Assembly (NCBI RefSeq): GCF_019733355.1
Contig: NZ_JAIHLQ010000003.1
Location: 1 to 64,000 of the forward strand
Origin: Pseudomonas baetica
GTDB taxonomy: Bacteria > Pseudomonadota > Gammaproteobacteria > Pseudomonadales > Pseudomonadaceae
Length of the DNA stretch: 64,000 bases
Direction: 5' to 3'
The notes under the pieces were generated by a model that was not told the DNA's origin, ran no database searches, and was given only the letters and a program-made list of their open reading frames with translations. The position numbers and the translations under genes were made by a program. Position 1 is the first letter of the stretch. Each line of letters begins with the position of its first letter. Of this stretch, positions 7,672 to 15,316 are shown piece by piece.

Positions 7672-8778
7672 TCATCCCGCGATGATGTTGAACGCGGTAG
7701 TTGCCAACACCTCCCCATTAACCATCACCCGAACCGCATGCACCCCAGCGAAATGCTTGCGCGTCGTAAAATCCTTCATCACCTGTCTGCGCCCCACAAC
7801 CACACTCTCAAACCCCGCCAATACCAACGTCTTCAACTTAAAAACCTTAGCCGAAACCCCGCCATTCGCCTTCACATAGTCAATCGCATAATCAATCACC
7901 AACCGCTGCTCTTCCAGCACCGTGGACTTCACCGTAAACGACAACGTAATCGCTTCCCCCAGCCGCACTACTGCCGGCTCGATCTTCACATCCAGCAACT
8001 CAACCTCAGGCTTCGCACCCGCACCAATCACTGTCAGCGCCCGCAAATTCCCCTGCTTGATCAAGCTACGCAACGCATGCTTGGCAATCCACGCCGTGTG
8101 TTTGTTTGCCAGTGACCACCCTTCAATCACATCCAGCACCCACTCTGGATGTTCCTTGGTCACGTCATTCAAGTGATTCGCCACGGATTTGCGCACGTAC
8201 AAGCTCTCATCCGCTTTCAACCGATCCAGTATCCCGGCGGCCAATTGCGGATCAGCCTGCACCGCTTCCAGCCTGAACGACCAGGGCAGGCGAGGGCGGC
8301 TGCCTTCGCTGGCCAACCGGCGGACGTGGTGGTTTTCGCTCTGGGTCCAGTCGTGCATGAGTTCCAGCGTGCGCTCCAGGTCGCTGCGCAGAAAGTGGCG
8401 GATGGCGAATTCGGAGGAGCCGAAGGTGGTGAAGTATTTCAGGGCTTGCATGGAGGTATCGAATGCGTGAGCGCCGTAGGTGGCGACGTAGTGCGGCAGG
8501 CACATGCTGACGAATCCGCTGTTCAGCCGTGGGGCGAGTTCGCGCAGGACTTCGAGGGAATCTTCGTAGTCCAGTGGCAGCACGGCGTGCAGGCTTTCGC
8601 TGACGCGGGCCATGCGTTGCATGACTGAGAGGTCGGCGAGGCCGTCGTTGGCATGTTTAAGGAATGTTTTGGTTTTGAATGCCGGGTACACAGCGCTCAT
8701 TTCGGTGGCGATGTGTTTCAGGCGTTCGGCGTTGAAGATTTCCTTGAGGGCTGGTGCAGCGGTTTCGGTCGCGCTCAT
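7672..8778 (-). CDS. DNA alkylation repair protein (AlkC/AlkD-like HEAT-repeat glycosylase)
   Basis: The 368-residue protein consists largely of helical pairs of the HEAT-like type. The stretch HHVRRLASEGSRPRLPWSFR followed by ADESLYVRKSVANHLNDVTK (about residues 150-220) is characteristic of the DNA alkylation repair family that excises N3- and N7-alkylated purines. The C-terminal 100 residues (beta-rich, FNIIAG at the end) are an extension beyond a minimal AlkD and are typical of the AlkC-like group. It lies 2 bases downstream of the glutathione transferase gene on the same strand. Joint expression of a DNA repair and a detoxification gene would make sense for electrophile stress, but no regulator site was seen. 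Confidence 0.85.
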   Translation of the reverse strand: MSATETAAPALKEIFNAERLKHIATEMSAVYPAFKTKTFLKHANDGLADLSVMQRMARVSESLHAVLPLDYEDSLEVLRELAPRLNSGFVSMCLPHYVATYGAHAFDTSMQALKYFTTFGSSEFAIRHFLRSDLERTLELMHDWTQSENHHVRRLASEGSRPRLPWSFRLEAVQADPQLAAGILDRLKADESLYVRKSVANHLNDVTKEHPEWVLDVIEGWSLANKHTAWIAKHALRSLIKQGNLRALTVIGAGAKPEVELLDVKIEPAVVRLGEAITLSFTVKSTVLEEQRLVIDYAIDYVKANGGVSAKVFKLKTLVLAGFESVVVGRRQVMKDFTTRKHFAGVHAVRVMVNGEVLATTAFNIIAG

Positions 8779-8780
8779 GG

Positions 8781-9386
8781 TCAGGTCATCGGCGTGCTGA
8801 CGAACGCTTCAAGCGTTTCAGCGTAGGCGGTGTATCGGGCAATGTGCGGATAGCGCGCCACATCTATTTGGTCGGGGACGACGAGGTCGGTGAAGCTCCA
8901 GGCGACGGCGAGGCTGATGCCGGCCTGGGTCAGAGTGCCGTCGGTGGGCAGGCCGTGTTTTTCGAGTTCGTGTTCCAGGGCGGTGAAAGCGGCGGCGAGT
9001 TGGCTTTCGACGCGTTCGACCCACGGTTGGTATTGAATGTCGGCCGGGCGCAGGTTGCGTTCGTAATAGAGTTGCACGGCTTTTTCGCAGGCGGCGAGGC
9101 TGAGACCGATCAGGCGCAGGGCGTGGGCGCGTTGCTTGAGGTCGGAGGGCAGCAGGCTTTTGTCGGCGGCGGTTTCGAGGTAATCGAGGATGAGGGTCGA
9201 GTCCATGAGGACGACACCGTCATCGAGGATCAGAGAGGGTGCCTTGACCACCGGGTTGATCTGCTGGAATTGCTCGAAGTGGCGGAACACCGAGACTGAC
9301 TCGTGTTCGAGGTCAATCCCTAAGCGTTTGGCGGAGATCGCCACGCGGCGCACGTAAGGGGAGTCGAGCATACCGATCAATTTCAT
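8781..9386 (-). CDS. Glutathione S-transferase
   Basis: The ATG at 9386 with GAAGGA seven bases upstream gives 201 residues; an in-frame start at 9482 adds a basic tail not found in the family. The N-terminal thioredoxin fold (MKLIGMLDSPYVRRVAISAK) includes the Ser-Pro-Tyr active-site loop and the glutathione-binding VKAPSLILDDGVVLMDSTLI with its ESxxI-like DSTLI. A helical C-terminal domain follows. It probably conjugates or reduces small electrophiles; the substrate is unknown. It is the first gene of a two-gene unit with the alkylation repair protein. Confidence 0.88.
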   Translation of the reverse strand: MKLIGMLDSPYVRRVAISAKRLGIDLEHESVSVFRHFEQFQQINPVVKAPSLILDDGVVLMDSTLILDYLETAADKSLLPSDLKQRAHALRLIGLSLAACEKAVQLYYERNLRPADIQYQPWVERVESQLAAAFTALEHELEKHGLPTDGTLTQAGISLAVAWSFTDLVVPDQIDVARYPHIARYTAYAETLEAFVSTPMT

Positions 9387-9891
9387 GACGCGTTCCTTCA
9401 AGTCGAGCCGGTGGGGTAGGCATAACCTAGCCGAGCCTGAGGGAAATGTCAGGCGTCGAAAATGGCTTGTTCGTGAATTCATTCGACATTCAATTCCGGC
9501 GGAATGGTGGCGATCTGCAAACCCGGGCGAATGCGGGCTGTGCGCGGTCTCAAGGTCGCTCTGAATAAAAGCTCTGGCCTGCCGATAGCCTTTGGTCGCA
9601 GGTCGTCGATAGCCGTTTGTCTTCTATATACAGCCGCTCGACTGAATTTCTTGCTATAAACGCACTCCGATGACCGTTGTGAAGCCTGTGTGAGTGCAGA
9701 TTCCGGGCGTTGTCGGACAAATTCCCTGTATTTACAGTTGCTGAGGCCTCAATCGGGCCTTAGACTGCCGCCCCTCGTAAATTGAGTGCCGGGTGGCGTT
9801 TGCAATAAACGATGCCTTTTCGTCGACCGGACACGGTTCGCCGGAACGCTCCCTAATTCGCCTTAATGCACGTTTTTTTATAGAGATATCA
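9387..9891. other. 505-base intergenic region without a supported gene
   Basis: The region separates the divergent glutathione transferase and DksA-like genes and must hold both promoters. The frames that cross it have no binding site or family. I see no terminator, REP or regulatory palindrome that I can name. Confidence 0.5.
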
Positions 9892-10296
9892 ATGACAAAG
9901 GACAAGTTGCTGGCCATGCCGGCAGATGACTACATGAATGAAGAGCAACACGCTTTCTTCAGTGAGCTGTTGCAGAACATGAAAGTCGAAACCCATGAGC
10001 GCATTGAGCAAAACCGTATCGCTATCGAAAGCCTGGACACCCCGGCCGACCCGGCGGACGCGGCTTCGGTTGAAGAAGAGCGCACTTGGCTGGTAAACGC
10101 GATTGATCGCGACCAGCGCATGCTGCCTCAACTGGAACAAGCCCTTGAGCGTATCAAGGAAGACAGCTTTGGCTGGTGCGACGACAGCGGCGAGGCCATC
10201 GGTCTGAAACGCCTGCTGATCAGTCCGACTACCAAATACTGCATCGAAGCTCAAGAACGTCACGAGCAGATCGACAAGCACCAGCGTCAGGCCTGA
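9892..10296 (+). CDS. DksA/TraR-family protein with degenerate zinc finger
   Basis: ATG 9892 gives 134 residues (a longer frame from 9793 is not supported). The long coiled-coil region (about residues 15-95) is that of DksA proteins, which enter the RNA polymerase secondary channel and modulate promoters with ppGpp. The C-terminal finger lacks the usual four cysteines: the first pair reads CDDS and the second CIEA, leaving one Cys of each pair. This recalls the zinc-independent DksA2 paralogue of P. aeruginosa. The tip retains acidic residues (EEER, DRDQ). It is monocistronic, with a REP doublet directly after the stop. It is a paralogue and not the main DksA. Confidence 0.85.
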   Translation: MTKDKLLAMPADDYMNEEQHAFFSELLQNMKVETHERIEQNRIAIESLDTPADPADAASVEEERTWLVNAIDRDQRMLPQLEQALERIKEDSFGWCDDSGEAIGLKRLLISPTTKYCIEAQERHEQIDKHQRQA

Positions 10297-10304
10297 TTTC
10301 TTAG

Positions 10305-10379
10305 GCGCTGCCATCGCGGGCAAGCCCGCCCCCACAAGGTTATGCATTGAACCTGTGGGAGCGGGCTTGCCCGCGAAGC
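10305..10379. repeat. REP doublet (BIME), possible terminator
   Basis: Two inverted REP palindromes (gcgggcaagcccgcccccac and gtgggagcgggcttgcccgc) flank a 16-base spacer immediately after the DksA-like gene. The arrangement can fold into a long stem and may end transcription or protect the mRNA. Confidence 0.85.
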
Positions 10380-10513
10380 TTTTTATCGTCCGCCCTATTT
10401 CCCTGCCGTTCCATTGACCTGCTGCAGACCCCACGACTAACGGACCATAGATAATGGCGTTGTAGTGGCGTTTAATGCAGTCACAATAATGAGAACAAGC
10501 GTGGGGTGTTGAT

Positions 10514-12118
10514 ATGACGAGAGATGGATCTCTGGTTGGGGCTTTGCCTGCACCAGTGCTTTTGCCGAAGAACCGCTGGATCGCACCGACCTTGCAAAGC
10601 ATCGCCCTGATGTTGTTGCTCGCCGGTATGACCTTGGGTGGAGGGTCGCTTTACGTCGGCATGCCGCTGGCGGTACTGATTGTCTGGCTGCCGCGCCTGC
10701 GCGTCCGAGCCGTCCCCGCTGCACTGCCTGCCGACACCGGCAGCGCCATTTCCGAACTGACCCGCGATCTTTCCTACACCACCAGCCATAACGCCTTGTC
10801 GGCAGCCGGCGTGGCGTTTTCGGTCAAGGAGTTGGCGAGCAAACTGGAATCGCAACTCGATGCGGCGGCGCGGATTGTCAGCAATGCTGAGGTGATGATC
10901 GCCACAGAACACGCCACTTCGCAGCTCAGCCGCGAAGCGCTGGCGGCGGCCAGCGAGGCGCATCACAGCAGTGCGGCGGGGCGAACCGAATTGGTCGACT
11001 CGATTTCGCGCATGCATCAGCTCAGTCAGCGCGCCAACGCCAGTCGTGAATTGATCGAGGCCTTGAGCCTGCGCAGCGATGATATTCAGCGGGTGACGTT
11101 GGTGATTCAGTCGATTGCCAGCCAGACCAATCTGTTGGCGTTGAACGCGGCGATTGAGGCGGCGCGGGCGGGCGAGCATGGTCGCGGTTTCGCGGTCGTG
11201 GCGGATGAGGTGCGTGGGCTGGCGGCGCGCACGGCGTCGGCGACGGGCGAAGTCGGCGAGATGGTCGCGGACATTCAGCAACGTACCGCTCAGGTGGTGG
11301 AGCAGATCCGCGAACTGTCGAGTGATCTGCACACCGGCGTCGAGCAGGTCGAGCATACCGGCCAGCATCTGGAAAATATCGCACGCTTGGCGGCGGGAGT
11401 GGAAAGTCAGGTCTGTGAGATTGCACGCGGCGCAGAGACCAATCGAGAGCAGCTCGACAGTCTGTTCAAGGCCATCGAGCAGATGCGCAGCGATCTGGCG
11501 ATCAGCGATCAACAGACCCGTCGCCTCGCCGAAGCGGCAGTGCAGATGGAAGGGCAGGCGGAAACCATCAGCGAGCGTCTGGCCGAAGTCGGCCTGGATG
11601 ATTATCACCAGCGTATTTATGACCTGGCGCGTGAAGGGGCGAGCCAGATTGCGGTGCGGTTCGAGGCGGACGTCGAGCAGGGCCGGATCAGTCTTGAGGA
11701 TCTTTTCGACCGTCAGTATCAGGCGATTGCGAATACTCAACCGGCCAAGTATCAGACCCGATTCGACCGTTATACCGATCAGGTGCTGCCAGCGATTCAG
11801 GAGCCATTACTGCCGCGTCATGAAGGGCTGGTGTTTGCCATCGCCTGCACGCAGCAGGGTTATGTGCCGACACACAATCAGGCGTTCAGTCAGCCGTTGA
11901 CCGGGGATGCACAGGTTGATGCGGTGAATAATCGCACCAAACGCAAGTTTGCCGACCGCACCGGGATACGCTGCGGCAGCCATCAGCAACCGGTGTTGCT
12001 GCAAACCTATACGCGGGACACTGGTGAACTGATGCACGACTTGTCGGTGCCGATCATGATCAAGGGGCGGCATTGGGGCGGTTTGCGTTTGGGCTATAAA
12101 CCGGAAAGTCCGCGCTGA
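10514..12118 (+). CDS. Methyl-accepting chemotaxis protein with C-terminal sensor-like domain
   Basis: The protein has 534 residues. Two hydrophobic segments lie close together near residues 25-62, with almost no periplasmic loop. A signalling region follows, with the conserved hairpin tip [20 protein letters not shown] near residues 203-222. After about residue 355 comes a further 180-residue domain ([20 protein letters not shown] to [14 protein letters not shown]) that is conserved as a block and resembles a Cache/PAS-type ligand-binding fold. A sensor placed after the signalling domain would be cytoplasmic, the reverse of a normal chemoreceptor. Part of the kinase-control helices could lie on either side of it. 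Ligand unknown. Confidence 0.85.
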   Translation: MTRDGSLVGALPAPVLLPKNRWIAPTLQSIALMLLLAGMTLGGGSLYVGMPLAVLIVWLPRLRVRAVPAALPADTGSAISELTRDLSYTTSHNALSAAGVAFSVKELASKLESQLDAAARIVSNAEVMIATEHATSQLSREALAAASEAHHSSAAGRTELVDSISRMHQLSQRANASRELIEALSLRSDDIQRVTLVIQSIASQTNLLALNAAIEAARAGEHGRGFAVVADEVRGLAARTASATGEVGEMVADIQQRTAQVVEQIRELSSDLHTGVEQVEHTGQHLENIARLAAGVESQVCEIARGAETNREQLDSLFKAIEQMRSDLAISDQQTRRLAEAAVQMEGQAETISERLAEVGLDDYHQRIYDLAREGASQIAVRFEADVEQGRISLEDLFDRQYQAIANTQPAKYQTRFDRYTDQVLPAIQEPLLPRHEGLVFAIACTQQGYVPTHNQAFSQPLTGDAQVDAVNNRTKRKFADRTGIRCGSHQQPVLLQTYTRDTGELMHDLSVPIMIKGRHWGGLRLGYKPESPR

Positions 12119-12231
12119 CTGATTGTTGCGATTGATGCAATGAATCTGTGCACAGGCGTTGCTGTTTCCTGCGCAGTGAAATCATTAACATGCCGACTTA
12201 GTTAGGTTGCTAATGAAGTCGGGAGGCCTGC

Positions 12232-12435
12232 ATGCAATGCAGAATTGATGTCGCCGTGATGATCGGCAGTGGCGTGCCCGCCGCGTTGCGTGCGATGGGC
12301 CAAAGCGTTTGCTGGGTGGTGTTGCTTGACGGTGAGCGACGCGGCACCGCGTTTGCCAGCCGCGATGAGGCCGAGGAGTGCAGGGCTGCGTGGCTCGCGC
12401 AGTTGGAGGCCGAGCCTGGCGACAGCCTGCATTGA
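12232..12435 (+). CDS. Small conserved hypothetical protein (67 aa)
   Basis: ATG 12232 follows a strong GGGAGG site. The 67-residue product has a short strand-rich core (SVCWVVLLDGERRGTAFASR) and a helical, acidic end. It resembles small stand-alone proteins common in Pseudomonas in which a repeated DEAE-like helix follows a GTAFxSRDEA motif, as in DUF2188-like folds. No function can be assigned. It is convergent with the DUF2789 gene, the two stops being 6 bases apart. Confidence 0.65.
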   Translation: MQCRIDVAVMIGSGVPAALRAMGQSVCWVVLLDGERRGTAFASRDEAEECRAAWLAQLEAEPGDSLH

Positions 12436-12441
12436 TCAGGG

Positions 12442-12678
12442 TTATTTGCCGTCGTGCAAACGTACGTTGAGCTCGTCGACCACAACGGCCTCTTCGCCGT
12501 CGTTGCGTAACCATTCCTTGAGCAGTTGTGCTTGTGATGGCGTCCAGAAATCGGCGTCGATCAGCTTGGTTTCGGCGTCCAGTGGATGGGCTTCGATGAA
12601 ATCGTCGATTGCTGTGCCTTCTGAGGGCAGTCCCAGTTGATCGAACAGGGTTTTCAGATCATAGGTCGGCAAGTCCAT
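12442..12678 (-). CDS. DUF2789 family protein
   Basis: A 78-residue acidic protein beginning MDLPTYDLKTLFDQLGLPSE, the typical start of DUF2789. AAGGAGTAC precedes two adjacent ATG codons; the second (12678) has the better spacing. The family is small, soluble and of unknown function. It lies 50 bases downstream of another small gene on the same strand and the two probably share a transcript. Confidence 0.82.
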   Translation of the reverse strand: MDLPTYDLKTLFDQLGLPSEGTAIDDFIEAHPLDAETKLIDADFWTPSQAQLLKEWLRNDGEEAVVVDELNVRLHDGK

Positions 12679-12727
12679 CATGTACTCCTTCTGATTGGCG
12701 CCGGGATGGCGCAGTCGATCACTCCCT

Positions 12728-13003
12728 TTATCTGAGGCAGTCGTTGGCCAGGAGTTCGATTTGCATTTCGAGTGAGCGGGCGAGGGCGCAGGCTTCATTG
12801 TGATCTTCGCGGAAACCTCTTACGCGTCCGGTGGATTTTTCCTTGATGTGGAAAAAGGCGTTGCCCGCTGGCACCACTTGAAAGCGCGGAGCATGATCGT
12901 TTTGTGCGTGTTCCGGCAGATCGTTCATCGCGGCGACATGCATGATCAGGGTTGATTTGAGTCGGGCGTCAGCGGGCATGGCGAAGTGAGTCAGAGTGCA
13001 CAT
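12728..13003 (-). CDS. Small hypothetical protein (91 aa)
   Basis: ATG 13003 is preceded by AAAGGACT. The 91-residue product contains a short beta hairpin region (RFQVVPAGNAFFHIKEKSTG) then a helix rich in Ala and Glu (DHNEACALARSLEMQIELL), a layout seen in many small Pseudomonas proteins that carry a single DUF2188-like unit. No function is proposed. It is upstream of the DUF2789 gene. Confidence 0.65.
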   Translation of the reverse strand: MCTLTHFAMPADARLKSTLIMHVAAMNDLPEHAQNDHAPRFQVVPAGNAFFHIKEKSTGRVRGFREDHNEACALARSLEMQIELLANDCLR

Positions 13004-13406
13004 GTGAAGTCCTTTTCATCAGTTGGCCGATATTTACAGGCCGTTTCGGGTAGTCGTAATGAGCATCGCTGCTCTAGAATCGCCAGTACCTGTTGACGAC
13101 GGGGCTTATCTAAAGCAATTTTTCGCGAGCGATATGTCGGAAAACTGCTTTTTTTCGTGAGAATTTTCCCTAAAGTTCGTAGTCAGTGTTCTCTGGCCGA
13201 CGGTAAGGATTATTCCTTCAAGCTTTGGCGACATCGGGGTGAGTTTCGCGAGTGACAATCCAGTAGTCTTACGAAACCTCTCGTTGGATGAGCGGTCTGC
13301 TCTGTTCGAGCTTTTATTAGAGTCATTTGGCGGTTCCATCGGCCTGGCCGTTTTTTTGCCGTGCGCGTTTTCCGTGTGCGGTTTTTTCAGATCTGGGGAT
13401 GTTTCT
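13004..13406. other. 400-base intergenic region
   Basis: The region lies between two divergent units and is AT-rich in its centre (13110-13220). Frames that cross it, including an upstream extension of the next gene, have no binding site. It should hold two promoters, but I cannot place their boxes with confidence. Confidence 0.45.
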
Positions 13407-13877
13407 TTGGCAGTCAGTAATCTCGATATGCATGCTTTGTTCGTGCTGGGTGATTTGCGTGCGAAGCTGGTCAAGCTGTTTCAGTCGCGTTTTGTTTACA
13501 TCACCGAGCAAAATGCCGAAGGCATTTACGTTGCCGAAATCGACACCGAAAGTGCGTTGGTGGTCGATGACAAACCGGGGCTCAAGCTCAAGGTCGGCGA
13601 TCATTTCAGCGCATCGGTCCTGCCTAGCCGCGAAGGCGGCAAGATGGATATACGCTTTCGCGAAATCAAACTGACGGTCTATGGGCTTGGCGATTACGCC
13701 TTCGTCGACACTGCCGATGGCCACGCGATCCTGTTCAAGGAAGGTCATAGCGTGGTGACCGTGTTCGCCGCCAATGAGCAATTGCAGGAAGGCCTGACCA
13801 AGACTCTGAAAGCCGTTACTGCCAAAGCCGCGAAGTGGCGCAAGGGCGAACTGGTGACCTTTAAGGCCAGCGAGTGA
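13407..13877 (+). CDS. Conserved hypothetical protein, probable TTG start (156 aa)
   Basis: The start is placed at TTG 13407 because GGGGAT lies eight bases upstream and the reading gives MAVSNLDMHALFVLGDLRAK; ATG 13437 is the alternative, and the frame extends to 13239 without signals. The protein is mostly beta, with a likely OB or PilZ-like barrel (VYITEQNAEGIYVAEIDTES ... LKVGDHFSASVLPSREGGKM) and a lysine-rich end. I do not recognise the family. Its stop overlaps the next gene by four bases (GTGA), so the two form a translationally coupled pair. Confidence 0.65.
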   Translation: MAVSNLDMHALFVLGDLRAKLVKLFQSRFVYITEQNAEGIYVAEIDTESALVVDDKPGLKLKVGDHFSASVLPSREGGKMDIRFREIKLTVYGLGDYAFVDTADGHAILFKEGHSVVTVFAANEQLQEGLTKTLKAVTAKAAKWRKGELVTFKASE

Positions 13878-14077
13878 TCGGTGGGTTGAGCCGCGCCGAT
13901 TTTCACTCGCAGAACCTCGAAAGCGCACGCGAAGAGGCCCAGCGTTTGTTTGCTGCAAAGGCCCAGTTGCAAGGTGCTTGGCTGGGTTGGGTGGCGTCGC
14001 AGATTTACACGTTGCGCCCGGCGGAATACGCGAGCATGGTCAGACGCGAGCTGCAAAGTTTGCAGGGAAATGTCTGA
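13874..14077 (+). CDS. Small hypothetical protein coupled to the preceding gene (67 aa)
   Basis: A GTG start at 13874 overlaps the stop of the preceding gene (GTGA). The 67-residue product is helical (SAREEAQRLFAAKAQLQGAW, then YASMVRRELQSL) with no signal peptide. I do not recognise it. The overlap is the main evidence that it is real. Confidence 0.6.
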   Translation: MIGGLSRADFHSQNLESAREEAQRLFAAKAQLQGAWLGWVASQIYTLRPAEYASMVRRELQSLQGNV

Positions 14078-14211
14078 AACCTGACATCGTTCGGGGCTTG
14101 GCCCTGAAAAAGCAGGAACCTCGGCTACAGTCAGTTGACTGAGTATTCAGAGGCTTGCGGTCTTCTGTCAGGCCATTCTGCTATTGCTGTGAACAGCACG
14201 AGGTGCAATGC

Positions 14212-15228
14212 ATGAACGGATTTCGACGGTTATTGGCTGCCAGTGTGGCCACATTCGGTTTGCTGACTTCAGCGCAGTCGGTGATGGCGGCACCCGCGCC
14301 GATCCATTTTGCCGACCTGAACTGGGAAAGCGGCAGCCTGATCACGGATGTTCTGCGCATCATCGTCGAGAAGGGATACGGACTGCCGACTGACACATTG
14401 CCGGGTACCACCATCACACTGGAAACCGCGCTGGCGAACAATGACATTCAAGTGATTGGCGAAGAGTGGGCGGGGCGCAGTCCAGTGTGGGTCAAGGCTG
14501 AGGCCGAAGGCAAAGTCGTGAGCCTGGGCGATACGGTCAAGGGTGCGACCGAAGGCTGGTGGGTGCCGGAGTACGTGATCAAGGGTGATCCGGCCAAGGG
14601 CATCAAGCCGCTGGCGCCGGACTTGCGCAGTGTCAATGATCTGGCCAAATACAAAGACGTGTTCAAGGACCCGGAAAGCCCGAGCAAGGGGCGTTTCCTT
14701 AACAGCCCGATCGGCTGGACGTCTGAGGTGGTCAACAAACAGAAGCTGACGGCTTACGGCTTGCAGGATGACTACACCAATTTCCGCAGTGGCTCGGGGG
14801 CGGCGCTGGATGCTGAGATCAGCTCCTCGATTCGTCGCGGTAAACCGGTGTTGTTTTATTACTGGTCGCCGACGCCGTTGCTGGGAAAATTCAAACTGGT
14901 GCAACTGCAAGAGCCGCCGTTCGATGCCGAGGCGTGGAAGACGTTGACCGATGCCGATAATCCCAACCCGAAACCGACCCGCTCGCTGGCGTCGAAGCTG
15001 TCGATTGGCGTGTCTACGCCGTTTCAGAAACAGTATCCGCAGATCGCCGAGTTCTTCAGCAAAGTGGATTTTCCGATTGGGCCGTTGAACAAGGCATTAG
15101 CGCAAATGAGCGAGAACCACACCGCGCCGCGTCAGGCAGCGGAAGCGTTTATGAAGGCGCATCCGGATGTGTGGCAGGCCTGGTTGCCGAAGGATGTGGC
15201 GGATAAGGTTTCGGCTGATCTGAAATAA
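14212..15228 (+). CDS. Glycine betaine/proline-type ABC substrate-binding protein (orphan)
   Basis: ATG 14212 behind GAGG gives 338 residues with a classical signal peptide (cleavage near SVMAAPA). The mature part is an OpuAC/ProX fold: it begins IHFADLNWESGSLITDVLRI and contains GEEWAGRSPVW and GATEGWWVPEYVIKGDPAKG, the segment with Trp residues that cages quaternary amines. It therefore probably binds betaine, choline, carnitine or a similar compound in the periplasm. No permease or ATPase gene adjoins it, so it must serve a transporter encoded elsewhere. A REP doublet follows the gene. Confidence 0.85.
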   Translation: MNGFRRLLAASVATFGLLTSAQSVMAAPAPIHFADLNWESGSLITDVLRIIVEKGYGLPTDTLPGTTITLETALANNDIQVIGEEWAGRSPVWVKAEAEGKVVSLGDTVKGATEGWWVPEYVIKGDPAKGIKPLAPDLRSVNDLAKYKDVFKDPESPSKGRFLNSPIGWTSEVVNKQKLTAYGLQDDYTNFRSGSGAALDAEISSSIRRGKPVLFYYWSPTPLLGKFKLVQLQEPPFDAEAWKTLTDADNPNPKPTRSLASKLSIGVSTPFQKQYPQIAEFFSKVDFPIGPLNKALAQMSENHTAPRQAAEAFMKAHPDVWQAWLPKDVADKVSADLK

Positions 15229-15241
15229 GGGTTGAGTCTGG

Positions 15242-15314
15242 TGGCCTCATCGCGAGCAAGCACGCTCTCACAGTGGAATGCATTCAACGGTGGGAGCGTG
15301 CTTGCTCGCGAAGC
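15242..15314. repeat. REP doublet between convergent genes
   Basis: Inverted copies (tcgcgagcaagcacgctc and gagcgtgcttgctcgcga) are separated by a short spacer directly between the stops of the binding-protein gene and the convergent TonB receptor gene. Confidence 0.85.
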
Positions 15315-15316
15315 TT

